Origin: Caldicellulosiruptoraceae bacterium PP1
Lineage (GTDB): Bacteria > Bacillota > Thermoanaerobacteria > Caldicellulosiruptorales > Caldicellulosiruptoraceae
DNA: 64,000 bases
Assembly (NCBI GenBank): GCA_041320695.1
Contig: JBGGOQ010000004.1
Location: 1-64,000, forward strand
Direction: 5' to 3'
Shown piece by piece: positions 34,703 through 47,529 of this stretch (positions within the stretch are counted from its first letter, which is position 1; each line of letters begins with the position of its first letter). The notes under the pieces were generated by a model. The model worked only from the letters and a program-made list of their open reading frames with translations. It searched no databases and was not told where the DNA came from. The position numbers were made by a program, and so were the translations under genes.

Positions 34703-37128
34703 TATTCCTCATCTTTAATTCTTGCAATTGAGCTTAAATTAACATCTTCATTTATTTTCATTAATTTTACTCCTTGAGTTTGTCTTCCTTGTACTGGTAT
34801 TTCGCTTATGTTTATTCTTATAAAAGTTCCATCAGTTGAGACAAGCATTATATCGTCATTGTCACCTACCATTTTAATATCAGCTATATTTCCTGTTTTA
34901 TCATTAACCTTATAGGTAATTACACCTTTTGCTCCTCTTTTTGTTTTCCTATACTCACTTAAATCTGTTCTCTTCCCATAGCCATTTTGAGTTACGCAAA
35001 GAAGATACTTACCTTCATCAGCTCTTTCCATTCCAACTATAAAATCACCATCTTCTAATGTCATTCCTTTAACACCAGAAGCTGTTCTACCCATTGCTCT
35101 TACATCTTGTTCATTAAAAACAACACAATTTCCAAAACTGCTTACAAGCACTATTTCTGAATTTCCAGTTGTGTATTTTACATCTATCAAAACATCATCT
35201 TCATCAAGTGTTATAGCTTTTTTACCTGCTTTTGTTGTATTCTCGAATTCTTTTAGAACTACCTTTTTGATTGTGCCTTTTTTGGTACACATCATAAGAT
35301 AGCCTTGTTCAAAATCTCTTACACTTATACAAGCAGTAATTTTTTCATCTTTACTGATAGGTATAATATTTATTATTGCAGTTCCCTTTGCTTGTCTTCC
35401 TGTTTCAGGAACCTCATAAGTCTTAAGTTTATATACCTTACCCGAATCAGTAAAGAATAATACAAAATGGTGAGTAGTTGTAACAAGAATTTCCTCAACA
35501 AAATCTTCTTCTCTTGTAGATATTCCTGTTACACCTCTTCCTCCTCTTTTTTGATTTTTGTATGTGTCAAGAGGAAGTCTTTTTATATATCCAAAGTGAG
35601 TTAGTGTAATAACATTTTCTTCTTCTTGAATAAGTTCCTCTTCATCAAAATCTTCTTGTGCATCAACTAAAATCTTTGTTCTTCTTTCATCGTTATACTT
35701 TTGCTTAATTTCAAGTATTTCTTTCTTTATAATCTCTTTTACCAATGTTTCTGATGAAAGAATATTTTTATAATATTCTATCATTTTAATAAGTTCAGCA
35801 AGCTCTTCCTCTATTTTTTGTCTTTCAAGACCAGTAAGCCTTTGAAGTCTCATATCTAATATAGCTTGTGCTTGAACTTCACTGAATGAAAATCTATCAA
35901 TAAGTCTTGCTTTTGCTTCTTGAACAGTTTTTGAACTTCTGATAATTGATATAATCTCATCAATATGATCAAGTGCTTTTTTTAGACCTTCTAAAATATG
36001 AGCTCTTTCTTCTGCTTTTCTTAAATCATATTGAGTTCTTCTTATAATAATCTCTTTTTGATGCTGAATATAATATTTTAGCATATCAAGTAGAGTTAAA
36101 ATCTTTGGCTGATAATCAACAAGTGCAAGAAGAATGATACCAAAGGTTTCTTGCATTTGTGTGTTTTTATAAAGCTGCTTTAGTATAACATTAGCATTTG
36201 CATCTCTTTTAATCTCAATAACAATTCTAAGTCCATCTTTGTCAGATTCATCTCTAATATCAGAAATACCTTCAATTTTTTTATCTCTAACAAGCTCTGC
36301 AATCTTTTCTATAAGTCTTGATTTATTAACCATGTAAGGAATTTCTGTTACAACAATTCTTTCTTTACCATGACCATATTCCTCTATTACAGCCTTAGAC
36401 CTTATTATAATCTTTCCTCTACCCTTTGAATATGCCTCTTTTATTCCTTGTTTACCTAATATATATCCACCTGTTGGAAAATCTGGTCCTTTTACAATCT
36501 TTAAAATATCATCAAGTGTTGCATTCTCGTTATCTAATAAAAGGCATACTGCATCAATAATCTCTCCAAGGTTATGTGGAGGAATATTTGTAGCCATGCC
36601 AACTGCTATACCTTGTGATCCATTAACAAGTAAATTTGGAAACCTTGATGGCAAAACCTTTGGTTCTTTTGCTGATTCATCAAAGTTTGGCATATAGTCT
36701 ACTGTTTCTTTTTCTATATCGCGTAAAAGTTCAGAAGCTATCTTTGCCATCTTAGCCTCTGTGTACCTCATAGCAGCTGGAGGATCACCATCTATTGAAC
36801 CAAAATTTCCATGCCCATCCACAAGTGGATATCTCATTGAAAAATCTTGTGCCATTCTAACTAAACTTTCATAAACAGCTGCATCACCATGAGGATGATA
36901 TTTTGCAAGGACATTACCAACAACTGTTGCAGATTTTTTATATTGTTTATCAGGGGTAAGTCCAATCTCATTCATTGAAAATAAAATTCTTCTATGAACA
37001 GGCTTAAGACCATCCCTTACATCAGGAAGTGCTCTTGCTACAATAACACTCATTGCATAATCAATATATGATTTTTTCATCTCATCCTGTATTTCGACAG
37101 GAACAATCCTTTGTTCAAGTTCTTCCAT
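34702..37128 (-). CDS. gyrA: DNA gyrase subunit A
   Basis: An 808-residue subunit. The winged-helix/tower part includes the active-site Tyr in [10 protein letters not shown] and the quinolone region [17 protein letters not shown]. The six-bladed C-terminal domain contains the GyrA box QKRGGRGV, which distinguishes it from ParC. With GyrB it introduces negative supercoils. It begins 15 nt after gyrB behind GGGAGG. Length is normal. Confidence 0.97.
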   Translation of the reverse strand: MEELEQRIVPVEIQDEMKKSYIDYAMSVIVARALPDVRDGLKPVHRRILFSMNEIGLTPDKQYKKSATVVGNVLAKYHPHGDAAVYESLVRMAQDFSMRYPLVDGHGNFGSIDGDPPAAMRYTEAKMAKIASELLRDIEKETVDYMPNFDESAKEPKVLPSRFPNLLVNGSQGIAVGMATNIPPHNLGEIIDAVCLLLDNENATLDDILKIVKGPDFPTGGYILGKQGIKEAYSKGRGKIIIRSKAVIEEYGHGKERIVVTEIPYMVNKSRLIEKIAELVRDKKIEGISDIRDESDKDGLRIVIEIKRDANANVILKQLYKNTQMQETFGIILLALVDYQPKILTLLDMLKYYIQHQKEIIIRRTQYDLRKAEERAHILEGLKKALDHIDEIISIIRSSKTVQEAKARLIDRFSFSEVQAQAILDMRLQRLTGLERQKIEEELAELIKMIEYYKNILSSETLVKEIIKKEILEIKQKYNDERRTKILVDAQEDFDEEELIQEEENVITLTHFGYIKRLPLDTYKNQKRGGRGVTGISTREEDFVEEILVTTTHHFVLFFTDSGKVYKLKTYEVPETGRQAKGTAIINIIPISKDEKITACISVRDFEQGYLMMCTKKGTIKKVVLKEFENTTKAGKKAITLDEDDVLIDVKYTTGNSEIVLVSSFGNCVVFNEQDVRAMGRTASGVKGMTLEDGDFIVGMERADEGKYLLCVTQNGYGKRTDLSEYRKTKRGAKGVITYKVNDKTGNIADIKMVGDNDDIMLVSTDGTFIRINISEIPVQGRQTQGVKLMKINEDVNLSSIARIKDEE

Positions 37129-37143
37129 TAAACCTTTTCCTCC

Positions 37144-39341
<2,198 letters not shown>

Positions 39342-39345
39342 TACT

Positions 39346-40389
39346 TCACATCCTCGAAATATAGTATATTTTACCTTCAAAATTATCATCAGTTGTTGTA
39401 ATAAATGTCTGATATTTTTGGCAAAATTCAATAACCTTATTCCTTTTTTTAATATCTAACTCAGAAAAGATATCATCTAATAATAGTATAGGATCTTGAG
39501 TTATTTCAGCAATAGAAAGTATTAATGCTATTGTAAGCAATTTTATTTGTCCTTCTGATGCAAATATTTTGGAATTTTTATTATTAATATAAACTTCAAA
39601 ATCATCTCTATGAGGACCTTTTGTTGTGTATTTCATTTCAGTATCTTTTTTTCTGTTGTTTATGAGTATTTTATAGATTTCTTGTTTATCAAATACTTTC
39701 AAGCTATTTTTATATTCAATACTAATGTTTTGATTTTCATCAATTAAAAAGTTAAAAATAAAATTAAAGCATTCAGAAATCCTTTTTATTATCTCAATTC
39801 TCTTGTTAATAATACTCTCAGATAATATAGATAGCTCCTGATCATATACATCTATTATATCGTTTTTTGAATTGCTTTTCAAAAAAGCATTTCTATTTTG
39901 AATAACTTTATTAAAATCAGAAACAACAAAAAACATATGCGGATAGATTTTTATCATTATCATATCTAAAAATCTTCTTCTAATTGATGGATCACCTTTT
40001 ATTAAATTTACTGAGTTTGGCTGAAATAAAATAAGGTTAAATTTATCAATCAATTCAGATAACTTATTTATTTTCTTTTCATTTATAATTATTCTCTTTA
40101 ATCCTGATTTTTCTACATAAACATTTGATTTTACAGATGTGTGGTTTTCCATATTTAAATATAAATTTAAAGAAAAATAATCCTTATCAAATTTTATAGC
40201 ATCAATATCTCTTGATTTAAAGCTCTTACCATATAAGCAAAAATATATAGCCTCAAGAATACTTGTCTTTCCTGAGGCATTAGCACCGCTTATAATATTA
40301 ATTGACTTATCAAATTCAAACTCTTCTTTTTCATATAACCTAAAATTTTCAAGATAAAGCCTTTTTATTTTCATGTTCTTCATCCTCAA
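39346..40389 (-). CDS. recF: DNA replication and repair protein RecF
   Basis: A 347-residue SMC-like ATPase that loads RecA at single-strand gaps. Walker A GANASGKTSILEAIYF, signature ASEGQIKLLTIAL and Walker B ILLLDDIFSELD are intact, and the start IKRLYLENFRLYE is typical. The tail is short. It lies 2 nt after dnaN in the conserved dnaA-dnaN-recF-gyrB order. The S4-domain gene yaaA often found before recF is absent here. Confidence 0.95.
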   Translation of the reverse strand: MRMKNMKIKRLYLENFRLYEKEEFEFDKSINIISGANASGKTSILEAIYFCLYGKSFKSRDIDAIKFDKDYFSLNLYLNMENHTSVKSNVYVEKSGLKRIIINEKKINKLSELIDKFNLILFQPNSVNLIKGDPSIRRRFLDMIMIKIYPHMFFVVSDFNKVIQNRNAFLKSNSKNDIIDVYDQELSILSESIINKRIEIIKRISECFNFIFNFLIDENQNISIEYKNSLKVFDKQEIYKILINNRKKDTEMKYTTKGPHRDDFEVYINNKNSKIFASEGQIKLLTIALILSIAEITQDPILLLDDIFSELDIKKRNKVIEFCQKYQTFITTTDDNFEGKIYYISRM

Positions 40390-40391
40390 AA

Positions 40392-41498
40392 TTATTCAGG
40401 CATTCTTAATGGAAGAACTACATATATAAATTTATCATCATCTATTAATCTTAATATACATGGACTTGTTTGGTTTACAAATTTTATTTCTATATCACCT
40501 TTTATAACCTTAAAAACTTCTAAAAAGTATTTTGCATTAAATCCAATTCTCTGATGTTTTCCGTCCACATTGCATAGCAATTCCTCATCATATTTTCCTG
40601 TTGATGATATAGATTGAACAACAAATGAATTCTCATTTATATCAAATATTACTAAAGGAGCATCAAGCTTGTCCTCTCTTGTTACAATTGTTGCTCTTTC
40701 AATGCTAGAGTTTAATATTTCAGAATTTATTATAACCTTTGTAGAATGTTCATTTGGGATAGCATTTCTATAATCGAAGAATTTTCCTGCAATTAAACTA
40801 CATATTACGTTTGTAGAACCAATTATAAAATAAGCTTGATTTTCAAAAAAGGAGATGTTAATTTCTTCAACATCTTCAAGCTGTGCTATTTTTGTTACAT
40901 CATCTAAGGTTTCTGCTGGAATAATTTTTGAGATTTCTCCATCAATACTTGTATAATCAACATTTTTTACTGACAATCTATGGCCATCTAATGCAACAAA
41001 AAATAGCTTATCATCTTTTTTTTCAAAAAGAACACCTTTTAATGTTGGTCTTATATCCTCTTTGCTTGCTGAAAAAACAACCATATCAATTGATTTAATA
41101 AATTCATCTTTATTTATTGATATTCTATTCTCTGTTTGCTTCCTCTCCATTTTTGGAAAGTCTTGTGGATCTAAAGTAGGAAGTTTGAATTCAATTTTTC
41201 CACAGTGGATAAAAATTTCGTTATTTTTCTTTTCTAATACTATCTCATTATTTGAAGGCATCTTTTTTATTATTTCAGAGAAAAGCTTAGCCTTAACTAA
41301 ACAGCTTCCTTTTTCTATAATTTCAGTGTTAAATTCAGTTTGAATTTGAACATTCATATCATTGGAGGTAAGAACAACTGTATCTTCAACTTCTATTAAA
41401 AGGTATTCAAGAATATTTAAAGTTTTTGCTTTTACTGCAATTGGTATTACCTTGGAAATATTCTTTAAAAGTAAATCTCTATCCACAACTATCTTCAT
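40392..41498 (-). CDS. dnaN: DNA polymerase III beta sliding clamp
   Basis: A 368-residue clamp with three repeated domains; it starts MKIVVDRDLLLKNISKV and ends with VVLPLRMPE, the conserved C-terminus that lines the partner-binding pocket. The start follows AAAGGAG. It lies downstream of dnaA across the proposed unwinding site. Confidence 0.97.
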   Translation of the reverse strand: MKIVVDRDLLLKNISKVIPIAVKAKTLNILEYLLIEVEDTVVLTSNDMNVQIQTEFNTEIIEKGSCLVKAKLFSEIIKKMPSNNEIVLEKKNNEIFIHCGKIEFKLPTLDPQDFPKMERKQTENRISINKDEFIKSIDMVVFSASKEDIRPTLKGVLFEKKDDKLFFVALDGHRLSVKNVDYTSIDGEISKIIPAETLDDVTKIAQLEDVEEINISFFENQAYFIIGSTNVICSLIAGKFFDYRNAIPNEHSTKVIINSEILNSSIERATIVTREDKLDAPLVIFDINENSFVVQSISSTGKYDEELLCNVDGKHQRIGFNAKYFLEVFKVIKGDIEIKFVNQTSPCILRLIDDDKFIYVVLPLRMPE

Positions 41499-41551
41499 TT
41501 TTTTATCTCCTTTCGTGTGAGAAAATTATTCTCACTTAAATTTCATAAAAA

Positions 41552-41569
41552 TAGTAGCAGTAGTAATAG
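41552..41569. promoter_or_regulatory. Candidate DnaA-trio of the origin unwinding site
   Basis: TAG-TAG-CAG-TAG-TAA-TAG: six triplets of the (C/T)A(G/A) kind, 3-4 nt from a perfect DnaA box (41574-41582), in the dnaA-dnaN gap where Bacillus unwinds. DnaA filaments grow along such triplets. Confidence 0.65.
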
Positions 41570-41573
41570 GTAT

Positions 41574-41708
41574 TGTGGATAATTGGCAAAACCTCTTTAA
41601 ATGTAGAAAAATCAATTATCAACTGCTGTTAATAAATATGTGGATAACTTTTTTGTTTATTAAGTAAATTCACATGTAAAATTTTCAAAAAAATTAAACT
41701 TATCAACA
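41574..41708. promoter_or_regulatory. DnaA boxes between dnaA and dnaN
   Basis: TGTGGATAA occurs at 41574-41582 and 41639-41647, and TTATCAACA at 41700-41708, in an AT-rich gap. Together with the triplet run this marks the likely melting part of oriC. Confidence 0.8.
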
Positions 41709-41715
41709 CAAAAAA

Positions 41716-43077
41716 TCAATTGTTAATAATTCTTTTTTTAATAGTTTCGACAGCATTTCTGAGATTACTATCCTTGTTGATAAGTTCCTTTATTTTTTCA
41801 CAAGCATGTAATACTGTTGTATGATCTTTTCCCCCAAATGCTTCTCCTATTTTAGGAAGTGAAACATTTGTAATTTCCCTTGAGATATACATAGCAACCT
41901 GTCTTGGAAAGGCTATGTTTCTTGAACGTCTTGATGATTTAAAATCTTCAAATTTGATATTGTAGTAGTTTGCAACCTCTGCTTGAATCATTTCTATTGT
42001 TATCTCTTTTTGCTTTGTAGATGCTATAAACTCTTTTAATGCTTTTTCAGCAAGTTCTAAGTTAATCTCATGATTTTCAGAAATTAGCTTAGAATAAGCA
42101 ATAATCTTGTTTAAAGCACCTTCGAGCTCACGTATGTTAGTTTCTATCTTTGTTGCTATAAACTCTAAAACTTCTTGAGGAACTGATATACCTTCTAATT
42201 GACATTTTTTACTAAGTATTGCTATTCGAGTTTCAAAATCTGGTGCTTGTATGTCTGTAATAAGTCCCCATTCAAACCTTGATCGAAGTCTATCTTCTAA
42301 TGTTGTAATTTCTTTAGGAGGTCTATCACTTGAAAGAATAATCTTTTTATTTGCTTCATATAATGCATTAAAAGTATGGAAAAATTCTTCTTGTGTTCTT
42401 TCTTTACCACCTAAAAATTGAATATCGTCTATTAAAAGTACGTCAACACTTCTGTATTTAGCTCTAAATTCATCATTTTTTTCATCACGTATTGCTGCAA
42501 TAAGTTCATTTGTAAACATTTCTGATGTTACATACATTATCTTTGCATTAGGATGATTTTTTAAAACATGGTGGCCAATGGCGTGCATTAAATGAGTTTT
42601 CCCAAGTCCTACACCACCATATATAAATAAAGGGTTATATGTTCTTTCTCCGGGTGATGTTTCAGCAACAGCAAGTGCTGCTGCGTGTGCAAGTCTATTG
42701 TTATTTCCTACAACAAATGTATCAAATGTATATTTAGGGTTCAGATATGTGGATAACTCATTTTCTTGGTCTTGCTTTGATTTTTGGTATTTTTTATATT
42801 GCTCTACTTCTGTTGGAAGTATTACTTTAAGACCTAAGTGTGGGGCATAAAGTTGCCTTAATGCGTTCAGTATAAGTAATGAATATCTATTTACAACTAT
42901 TTCTCTATGAAAATCTGCAAATGAGGCCAATATCAAAGAATCAGTTTCATCAAAACAAAGGGGTATCAAAGAATTTATCCATGTGTTATATGAAATATCT
43001 GTAGGGCTTGGATTAAGTTCTTGTTTTATTACCTCCTTAATATCCTCCCACACTTTATTAACATCATAATCAACCAT
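41716..43077 (-). CDS. dnaA: Chromosomal replication initiator DnaA
   Basis: A 453-residue initiator: N-terminal DnaB/partner domain, AAA+ core with Walker [16 protein letters not shown] and Walker [14 protein letters not shown], and C-terminal box-binding motif [17 protein letters not shown] at 43077 lies 8 nt after AAAGGG; the GTG at 43086 overlaps that signal. DnaA boxes flank the gene on both sides and would also autoregulate it. Confidence 0.97.
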   Translation of the reverse strand: MVDYDVNKVWEDIKEVIKQELNPSPTDISYNTWINSLIPLCFDETDSLILASFADFHREIVVNRYSLLILNALRQLYAPHLGLKVILPTEVEQYKKYQKSKQDQENELSTYLNPKYTFDTFVVGNNNRLAHAAALAVAETSPGERTYNPLFIYGGVGLGKTHLMHAIGHHVLKNHPNAKIMYVTSEMFTNELIAAIRDEKNDEFRAKYRSVDVLLIDDIQFLGGKERTQEEFFHTFNALYEANKKIILSSDRPPKEITTLEDRLRSRFEWGLITDIQAPDFETRIAILSKKCQLEGISVPQEVLEFIATKIETNIRELEGALNKIIAYSKLISENHEINLELAEKALKEFIASTKQKEITIEMIQAEVANYYNIKFEDFKSSRRSRNIAFPRQVAMYISREITNVSLPKIGEAFGGKDHTTVLHACEKIKELINKDSNLRNAVETIKKRIINN

Positions 43078-43107
43078 AAAATTCACCCTTTATTATGTAA
43101 AATTACT

Positions 43108-43379
43108 TGTGGATAACCTAAAATAATGATAAAAAAATTAATGCCTAATATTTACGGCATTTATCCACAAAGTTATCAACATATGTGGATAAAAATTTTC
43201 ACAATCATTAATTTTAAGATGAGCATATATAAATATATCAAAAAAAAGTACTCCATTCAATAAAAATTATTTTTTTATTTTTTATAAATCCACAGCAAAT
43301 TAAATTTTAACATACTGTTGAAATACTGTGGATAAAATCTGTGGATATGTGGATTTTTAATGTTTTTTATTTATCCACA
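43108..43379. promoter_or_regulatory. DnaA-box cluster upstream of dnaA (oriC)
   Basis: Perfect boxes TTATCCACA/TGTGGATAA at 43108-43116, 43161-43169, 43184-43192, 43327-43335 and 43371-43379. Near-matches are at 43173-43181, 43340-43348 and 43348-43356. Gene directions diverge here, so this is the incA-like half of a two-part origin with the dnaA-dnaN gap. Confidence 0.9.
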
Positions 43380-43506
43380 GTGTATAACTTGATATATCTC
43401 TTTAACAAATAATAAATGTTTTTTTTCAAGAAGAATTATATGAAAACAGTTGGAAATGATATAAAGGAGAATAATAAAATTAAATTTAAAAAGGTACAAG
43501 CTTGAA

Positions 43507-43536
43507 TTGACTTTTTAGTTTCTTTTAGAGTATAAT
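43507..43536 (+). promoter_or_regulatory. rpmH promoter
   Basis: TTGACT (43507-43512) and TATAAT (43531-43536) are 18 nt apart, about 75 nt before the rpmH start. Confidence 0.75.
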
Positions 43537-43612
43537 ATAGTCTGTTTAAATATGAAGATAAATAAATTTATCTATAAAATAAAAATGAATTTTTTAATGG
43601 AGGTGGGATAAT

Positions 43613-43747
43613 ATGAAAAGAACATTTCAACCACACAACAGAAGAAAACAAAAAACTCATGGTTTTAGAATTAGAATGAGAACAAGAAATGGCAGAAAGG
43701 TTCTCCAAAGGAGAAGATTAAAGGGAAGAAAAAGACTTGCTGTATAA
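43613..43747 (+). CDS. rpmH: 50S ribosomal protein L34
   Basis: A 44-residue, very basic protein: [18 protein letters not shown] at the start and [12 protein letters not shown] at the end are the universal L34 sequence. ATG follows TGGAGGTGGG. It is the first gene of the rightward origin operon, with rnpA next, as in nearly all bacteria. Confidence 0.97.
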   Translation: MKRTFQPHNRRKQKTHGFRIRMRTRNGRKVLQRRRLKGRKRLAV

Positions 43748-43776
43748 AAGACCACGCAAGATATGTGGTCTTTTTT
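43747..43776 (+). terminator. Terminator-like hairpin between rpmH and rnpA
   Basis: AAAGACCAC pairs with GTGGTCTTT followed by TTTTT, starting at the rpmH stop. It would let abundant L34 mRNA end here while a fraction reads on into rnpA. Confidence 0.8.
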
Positions 43777-43801
43777 GCATGTAAAGATTGTTAAGGAGCA
43801 T

Positions 43802-44188
43802 ATGATTATAGATATGAATATTATATCTATTAAAAAAAATAAGGAATTTGAATATATCATAAAAAGAGGTAAATTCTCTGCTCAAAAAAAGATTGTAGTT
43901 TATGTTTTAAAAAATAACTTAAAATTTAATAGATTAGGAATAGCTATTAGCACAAAATTTGGCAAAGCAACTGCTAGAAATAGACTAAAAAGAATTATTA
44001 AAGAATGGTACAAAAAAAATATGGAAAAATTTCGTATAGGTTATGATATAATAATTGTTGCAAGAAAATATGGAAGTGAAAAGGTAAAAGCAAGAGAGTT
44101 ATTTTACAATGACTACGAATATGAGCTAAAAATGGCATTTCGAAGATTAAATTTATACAAGAAAAGAATATCCGAGGAAGAAAAATGA
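43802..44188 (+). CDS. rnpA: Ribonuclease P protein component
   Basis: A 128-residue basic protein: the RNR motif in [15 protein letters not shown] and [11 protein letters not shown] are RnpA hallmarks. It helps RNase P RNA cut tRNA 5' ends. The start is somewhat open: ATG 43802 is very near AAGGAG, and ATG 43814 is the alternative. Its 3' end overlaps yidD by 4 nt. Confidence 0.93.
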   Translation: MIIDMNIISIKKNKEFEYIIKRGKFSAQKKIVVYVLKNNLKFNRLGIAISTKFGKATARNRLKRIIKEWYKKNMEKFRIGYDIIIVARKYGSEKVKARELFYNDYEYELKMAFRRLNLYKKRISEEEK

Positions 44189-44412
44189 AGATTTCAAAGT
44201 ATGTGCTTTTTCCAATAAAAATATTAATAAGAATTTATCAAAGGTATATTTCACCATATAAACCTCAAAAAAGTTGTAGGTTTTATCCAACTTGTTCAGA
44301 ATATACATTACAAGCAATAGAAAAATATGGATTTAGAGGTTTATGGCTTGGTCTTAAAAGAGTATCAAGATGTCATCCTTTCAATAAAGGTGGTTATGAT
44401 CCATTAAAATAG
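44185..44412 (+). CDS. yidD: Membrane protein insertion efficiency factor YidD
   Basis: A 75-residue protein with [25 protein letters not shown] and [13 protein letters not shown], the diagnostic YidD pattern with its conserved cysteines. It is thought to help YidC insert membrane proteins. Coupled to rnpA by ATGA overlap. Confidence 0.96.
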   Translation: MKISKYVLFPIKILIRIYQRYISPYKPQKSCRFYPTCSEYTLQAIEKYGFRGLWLGLKRVSRCHPFNKGGYDPLK

Positions 44413-44445
44413 GATAATATATAAAAAATAGGGAGGAAACTTAAT

Positions 44446-45423
44446 TTGACACCTACATGGCTTGATTTTTTAGCAATTCCGTTAGGAAGATTATTAAAAT
44501 TTATATATGATGCTCTTCATGCAATACATTTGCCAGGAAGTTATGGAATATCAATTATTATACTTACTTTACTTGTACGATTCATTTTAATGCCACTTTT
44601 TATAAGACAGATACAATCAACAAGTAAAATGGCTGAAGTTGCACCAAGGCTTCAGGAAATTCAAAAGAAGTATAAGAATGACCAACGAAAGTTGCAGGAA
44701 GAGATGATGAAGCTTTATCAGGAGACTGGATATAATCCTGCTGGTGGTTGTTGGCCAATGCTTATTCAGCTTCCTGTTTTTATGGCTCTTTATTATGTAT
44801 TCCAAAATCCTCTTGTATATGTTGTTGGGAAAACGCATCAATATGTCAATACTTTAGTTCATGGCTTAACTGGATATAATATAACAAATACCATCATCGC
44901 TGAAGCCCAAAAATATATTGATATGAGTTTCTTTGGACTTAATTTAGCACGTAAAGAAACAATTATTTTACCAATACTTAATGCTTTATCATCATATTTT
45001 TATGCGGTATATTCTCAAAAGAGTCAACAAAAATTTAATCCAACAGCTAATCAAATGAGTAACCAAATGCTTTCTTCTATGAATTTAGTATTTCCTGTAA
45101 TGTCTTGGTTTATTGCACTACAAGTTCCAGCAGGTTTGATTATATATTGGATTACAACTAACCTATTTTCTATGTTCCAACAGTATGTTGTAAATACTTT
45201 AGTTTATTCAAAACTACACAAAAAAGAAGAAGTGGCTATAAAGAATCAAGAAACTGTTGAAGAGCAAAAAGATGAAGAAGAACAAGAAAGTAATGAAAAT
45301 GAAGAAAATGAAAATGTAGAAGAAGAAAAAGAAAATGAAGAAAAGAAAGAAGAAGAAAGAAGAAAGGAATTAGAAAAACTAAGACAGCAATTACAGCGTG
45401 GTAGTGGGAAAAAGAAAAAATAA
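44446..45423 (+). CDS. yidC: Membrane protein insertase YidC/SpoIIIJ
   Basis: A 325-residue insertase of the short Gram-positive type. It has about five helices with the conserved YGISIIILTLLVRFILMPL and GYNPAGGCWPMLIQLPVF blocks; the conserved Arg of the hydrophilic groove lies in the first. The last 80 residues are an unusual highly acidic, Glu-rich coiled tail ending in basic GKKKK. A lipobox Cys is absent. TTG start with GGGAGG 9 nt upstream. Confidence 0.94.
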   Translation: MTPTWLDFLAIPLGRLLKFIYDALHAIHLPGSYGISIIILTLLVRFILMPLFIRQIQSTSKMAEVAPRLQEIQKKYKNDQRKLQEEMMKLYQETGYNPAGGCWPMLIQLPVFMALYYVFQNPLVYVVGKTHQYVNTLVHGLTGYNITNTIIAEAQKYIDMSFFGLNLARKETIILPILNALSSYFYAVYSQKSQQKFNPTANQMSNQMLSSMNLVFPVMSWFIALQVPAGLIIYWITTNLFSMFQQYVVNTLVYSKLHKKEEVAIKNQETVEEQKDEEEQESNENEENENVEEEKENEEKKEEERRKELEKLRQQLQRGSGKKKK

Positions 45424-45450
45424 CCTAACTCAAATGGAGGAAAATGAAAT

Positions 45451-46071
45451 ATGAAATGGGTTGAAAAGACTGGTAAAACTATTGATGAAGCTGTAGAAGC
45501 AGCACTTTTGGATTTAAATGTTGAAAGATCAAAGGTAGAAGTTGAGATTATTGATGAAGGATCAAAAGGAATATTGGGAATTTTTGGATCCAAACCAGCT
45601 AAGGTTAAGGTTATTGTAAAAGAGGACATTAAAGAAATTATTGGAAACTTTCTTACTGAAGTATGTTCAAAAATGGGTGTAGAGATTTCAAATATGACAT
45701 TTAATGAAGATGATGAATACTTAAAGATTAACATTGAATGTAGAAAAGCTTATATTATTATAGGAAAAGATGGAGAGGTTTTAGATTCATTACAGTATTT
45801 AGCTGGAGTTGTAGCTGGAAAACATAAGGAAAGCAACTTGAAGATAATATTAGATTGTATGAATTATAGGAAAAGCAAAGAAGAAAGCCTTAAAAGGTTT
45901 GCCTTAAATATGGCTGATAAGGTTGTCAAAAGTAAAAGAAGTATTAAATTGAAACCTATGACACCTTATGAAAGACGTATTATTCATACAGCTTTGCAAA
46001 ATCATAAGTTTGTTACAACATATTCTGAGGGTGAAGAACCTTATAGAAAAGTAGTTATTTCGTTAAAGTAA
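45451..46071 (+). CDS. jag: RNA-binding protein Jag/KhpB
   Basis: A 206-residue cytoplasmic protein: Jag-N domain (KWVEKTGKTIDEAVEAALLDL, GILGIFGSKPAKV), KH domain with GKDGEVLDSLQYLAG, and C-terminal R3H domain (MTPYERRIIHTALQNH). It binds RNA and affects cell-wall growth and, in Bacillus, forespore gene activity with SpoIIIJ. ATG follows TGGAGG. A terminator follows. Confidence 0.94.
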   Translation: MKWVEKTGKTIDEAVEAALLDLNVERSKVEVEIIDEGSKGILGIFGSKPAKVKVIVKEDIKEIIGNFLTEVCSKMGVEISNMTFNEDDEYLKINIECRKAYIIIGKDGEVLDSLQYLAGVVAGKHKESNLKIILDCMNYRKSKEESLKRFALNMADKVVKSKRSIKLKPMTPYERRIIHTALQNHKFVTTYSEGEEPYRKVVISLK

Positions 46072-46078
46072 AAAATTC

Positions 46079-46112
46079 AAGGCAGGGAGATTTGTTTTCC
46101 CTGTCTTGTTTT
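46079..46112 (+). terminator. Terminator after jag
   Basis: AAGGCAGGGA pairs with TCCCTGTCTT (one G-U), followed by GTTTT, 8 nt past the jag stop. Confidence 0.75.
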
Positions 46113-46151
46113 ATAATAAACATATACTTTTTTTAAGAGAGGTTATAACAA

Positions 46152-47519
46152 ATGGAATTTGATACAATAACCGCAATAGCAACACCTATTGGGGTTGGAG
46201 GCATAGGTATAATTAGAATTTCAGGACATAATGCTTTTGAAATTGTAGATAAGATATTCAAAAGTGATAAGTATAAGAGCATTTATGATGTTAAAAATAG
46301 ATTTGCAACATTAGGTTATGTAGTTGACAATGATGAGATTGTTGATGAAGCTATTTTTATTAAATATAAATCCCCGTATTCATATACAAAAGAAGATGTT
46401 GTTGAGATACAAAGCCATGGTGGCCTTGTAGTTTTAAAAAGAGTATTAGATCTTTTGATAAAAAATGGTGCTAGACATGCAATGCCAGGTGAGTTTACAA
46501 AAAGAGCATTCTTAAATGGAAGAATTGACCTCGCACAAGCTGAGGCTATCATTGACATTATAAACTCAAAAACAGAGTTACTTCAAAAGAATGCAACAAA
46601 ACAGCTTACAGGTACATTATCGTCAAAAATAGAAGAAATAACTAACATATTAATTGATATTTTATCAATAATAGAAGTTAATATAGATTTTTCAGAACAT
46701 GATGTTGATGAGATTAATTTTGAGCAGATTGAAGCTAATCTAAAAAAAGCAAAAGATAAAATAGCAAAATTACTAAAATCTTTTGAATCAGGTAAAGGTA
46801 TAAAAAGTGGTATATATACTGTTATTGTAGGTAGACCTAATGTGGGGAAGTCCTCCTTACTAAATAGGTTACTAAAAGAAGAAAGAGCCATTGTAACTGA
46901 TATTCCTGGAACAACTCGTGATGTTATTGAAGAGATTTTAGATATAGAAGGCATACCTATTGTTCTTGTGGATACTGCAGGTGTTAGAGAGACTGAAGAT
47001 GTAGTTGAAAAAATTGGTGTTGAAAGAACACTAAGAATGGTAGAAAGAGCAGATTTAGTTTTATTTGTAATGGAAGCTGATAATATACTTGAGGATGACA
47101 TAAAGATATTTAATGAGGTTAAGGATAAAAAGGTAATAATAATTGTAAATAAGACAGATAAGGGAATATTAATTACGCAAAAGGACCTTAAGGATTTATT
47201 TAATAGGGAAGGTATATTTATCTCTTTATCAAAAGATGAAAACCTTTCACAAATTGAAAAAGCTATAAAAAATGCAGTTATTGAAGGGAATATAGAAGCT
47301 TTTGATGAAGTATTAATTACAAATTTGCGACATAAAGAATGTTTGCAAAGAGCATATGATGCAATAGAATCAAGTATAGATCAACTAAACAATATGCCAC
47401 TTGATATTATTTCAATTGATATAAAAAATGCTACAAATAGTTTATATGAGATTATTGGTGGTAATGTAAATGAAGACATGCTTGATAGAATTTTTTCATC
47501 ATTTTGTATAGGGAAATGA
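46152..47519 (+). CDS. mnmE: tRNA modification GTPase MnmE
   Basis: A 455-residue GTPase: N-terminal folate-binding domain ([22 protein letters not shown]), G domain inserted in the helical domain with G1 [10 protein letters not shown]3 DTAG, G4 NKTD, and the invariant C-terminal CIGK. With MnmG it makes 5-carboxymethylaminomethyl-uridine at tRNA wobble position 34. ATG follows GAGG. Confidence 0.97.
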   Translation: MEFDTITAIATPIGVGGIGIIRISGHNAFEIVDKIFKSDKYKSIYDVKNRFATLGYVVDNDEIVDEAIFIKYKSPYSYTKEDVVEIQSHGGLVVLKRVLDLLIKNGARHAMPGEFTKRAFLNGRIDLAQAEAIIDIINSKTELLQKNATKQLTGTLSSKIEEITNILIDILSIIEVNIDFSEHDVDEINFEQIEANLKKAKDKIAKLLKSFESGKGIKSGIYTVIVGRPNVGKSSLLNRLLKEERAIVTDIPGTTRDVIEEILDIEGIPIVLVDTAGVRETEDVVEKIGVERTLRMVERADLVLFVMEADNILEDDIKIFNEVKDKKVIIIVNKTDKGILITQKDLKDLFNREGIFISLSKDENLSQIEKAIKNAVIEGNIEAFDEVLITNLRHKECLQRAYDAIESSIDQLNNMPLDIISIDIKNATNSLYEIIGGNVNEDMLDRIFSSFCIGK

Positions 47520-47529
47520 GGTGATTTTT

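Noticed and set aside
43747-43776. Possible small RNA between rpmH and rnpA
   Set aside because: The space is too short; the hairpin with a T run is explained as an rpmH terminator.
45246-45734. 162-codon minus-strand frame across the yidC/jag junction
   Set aside because: It is an artefact of the Glu/Lys-rich yidC tail (GAA repeats read as TTC) and shows a low-complexity Ser/Phe translation.
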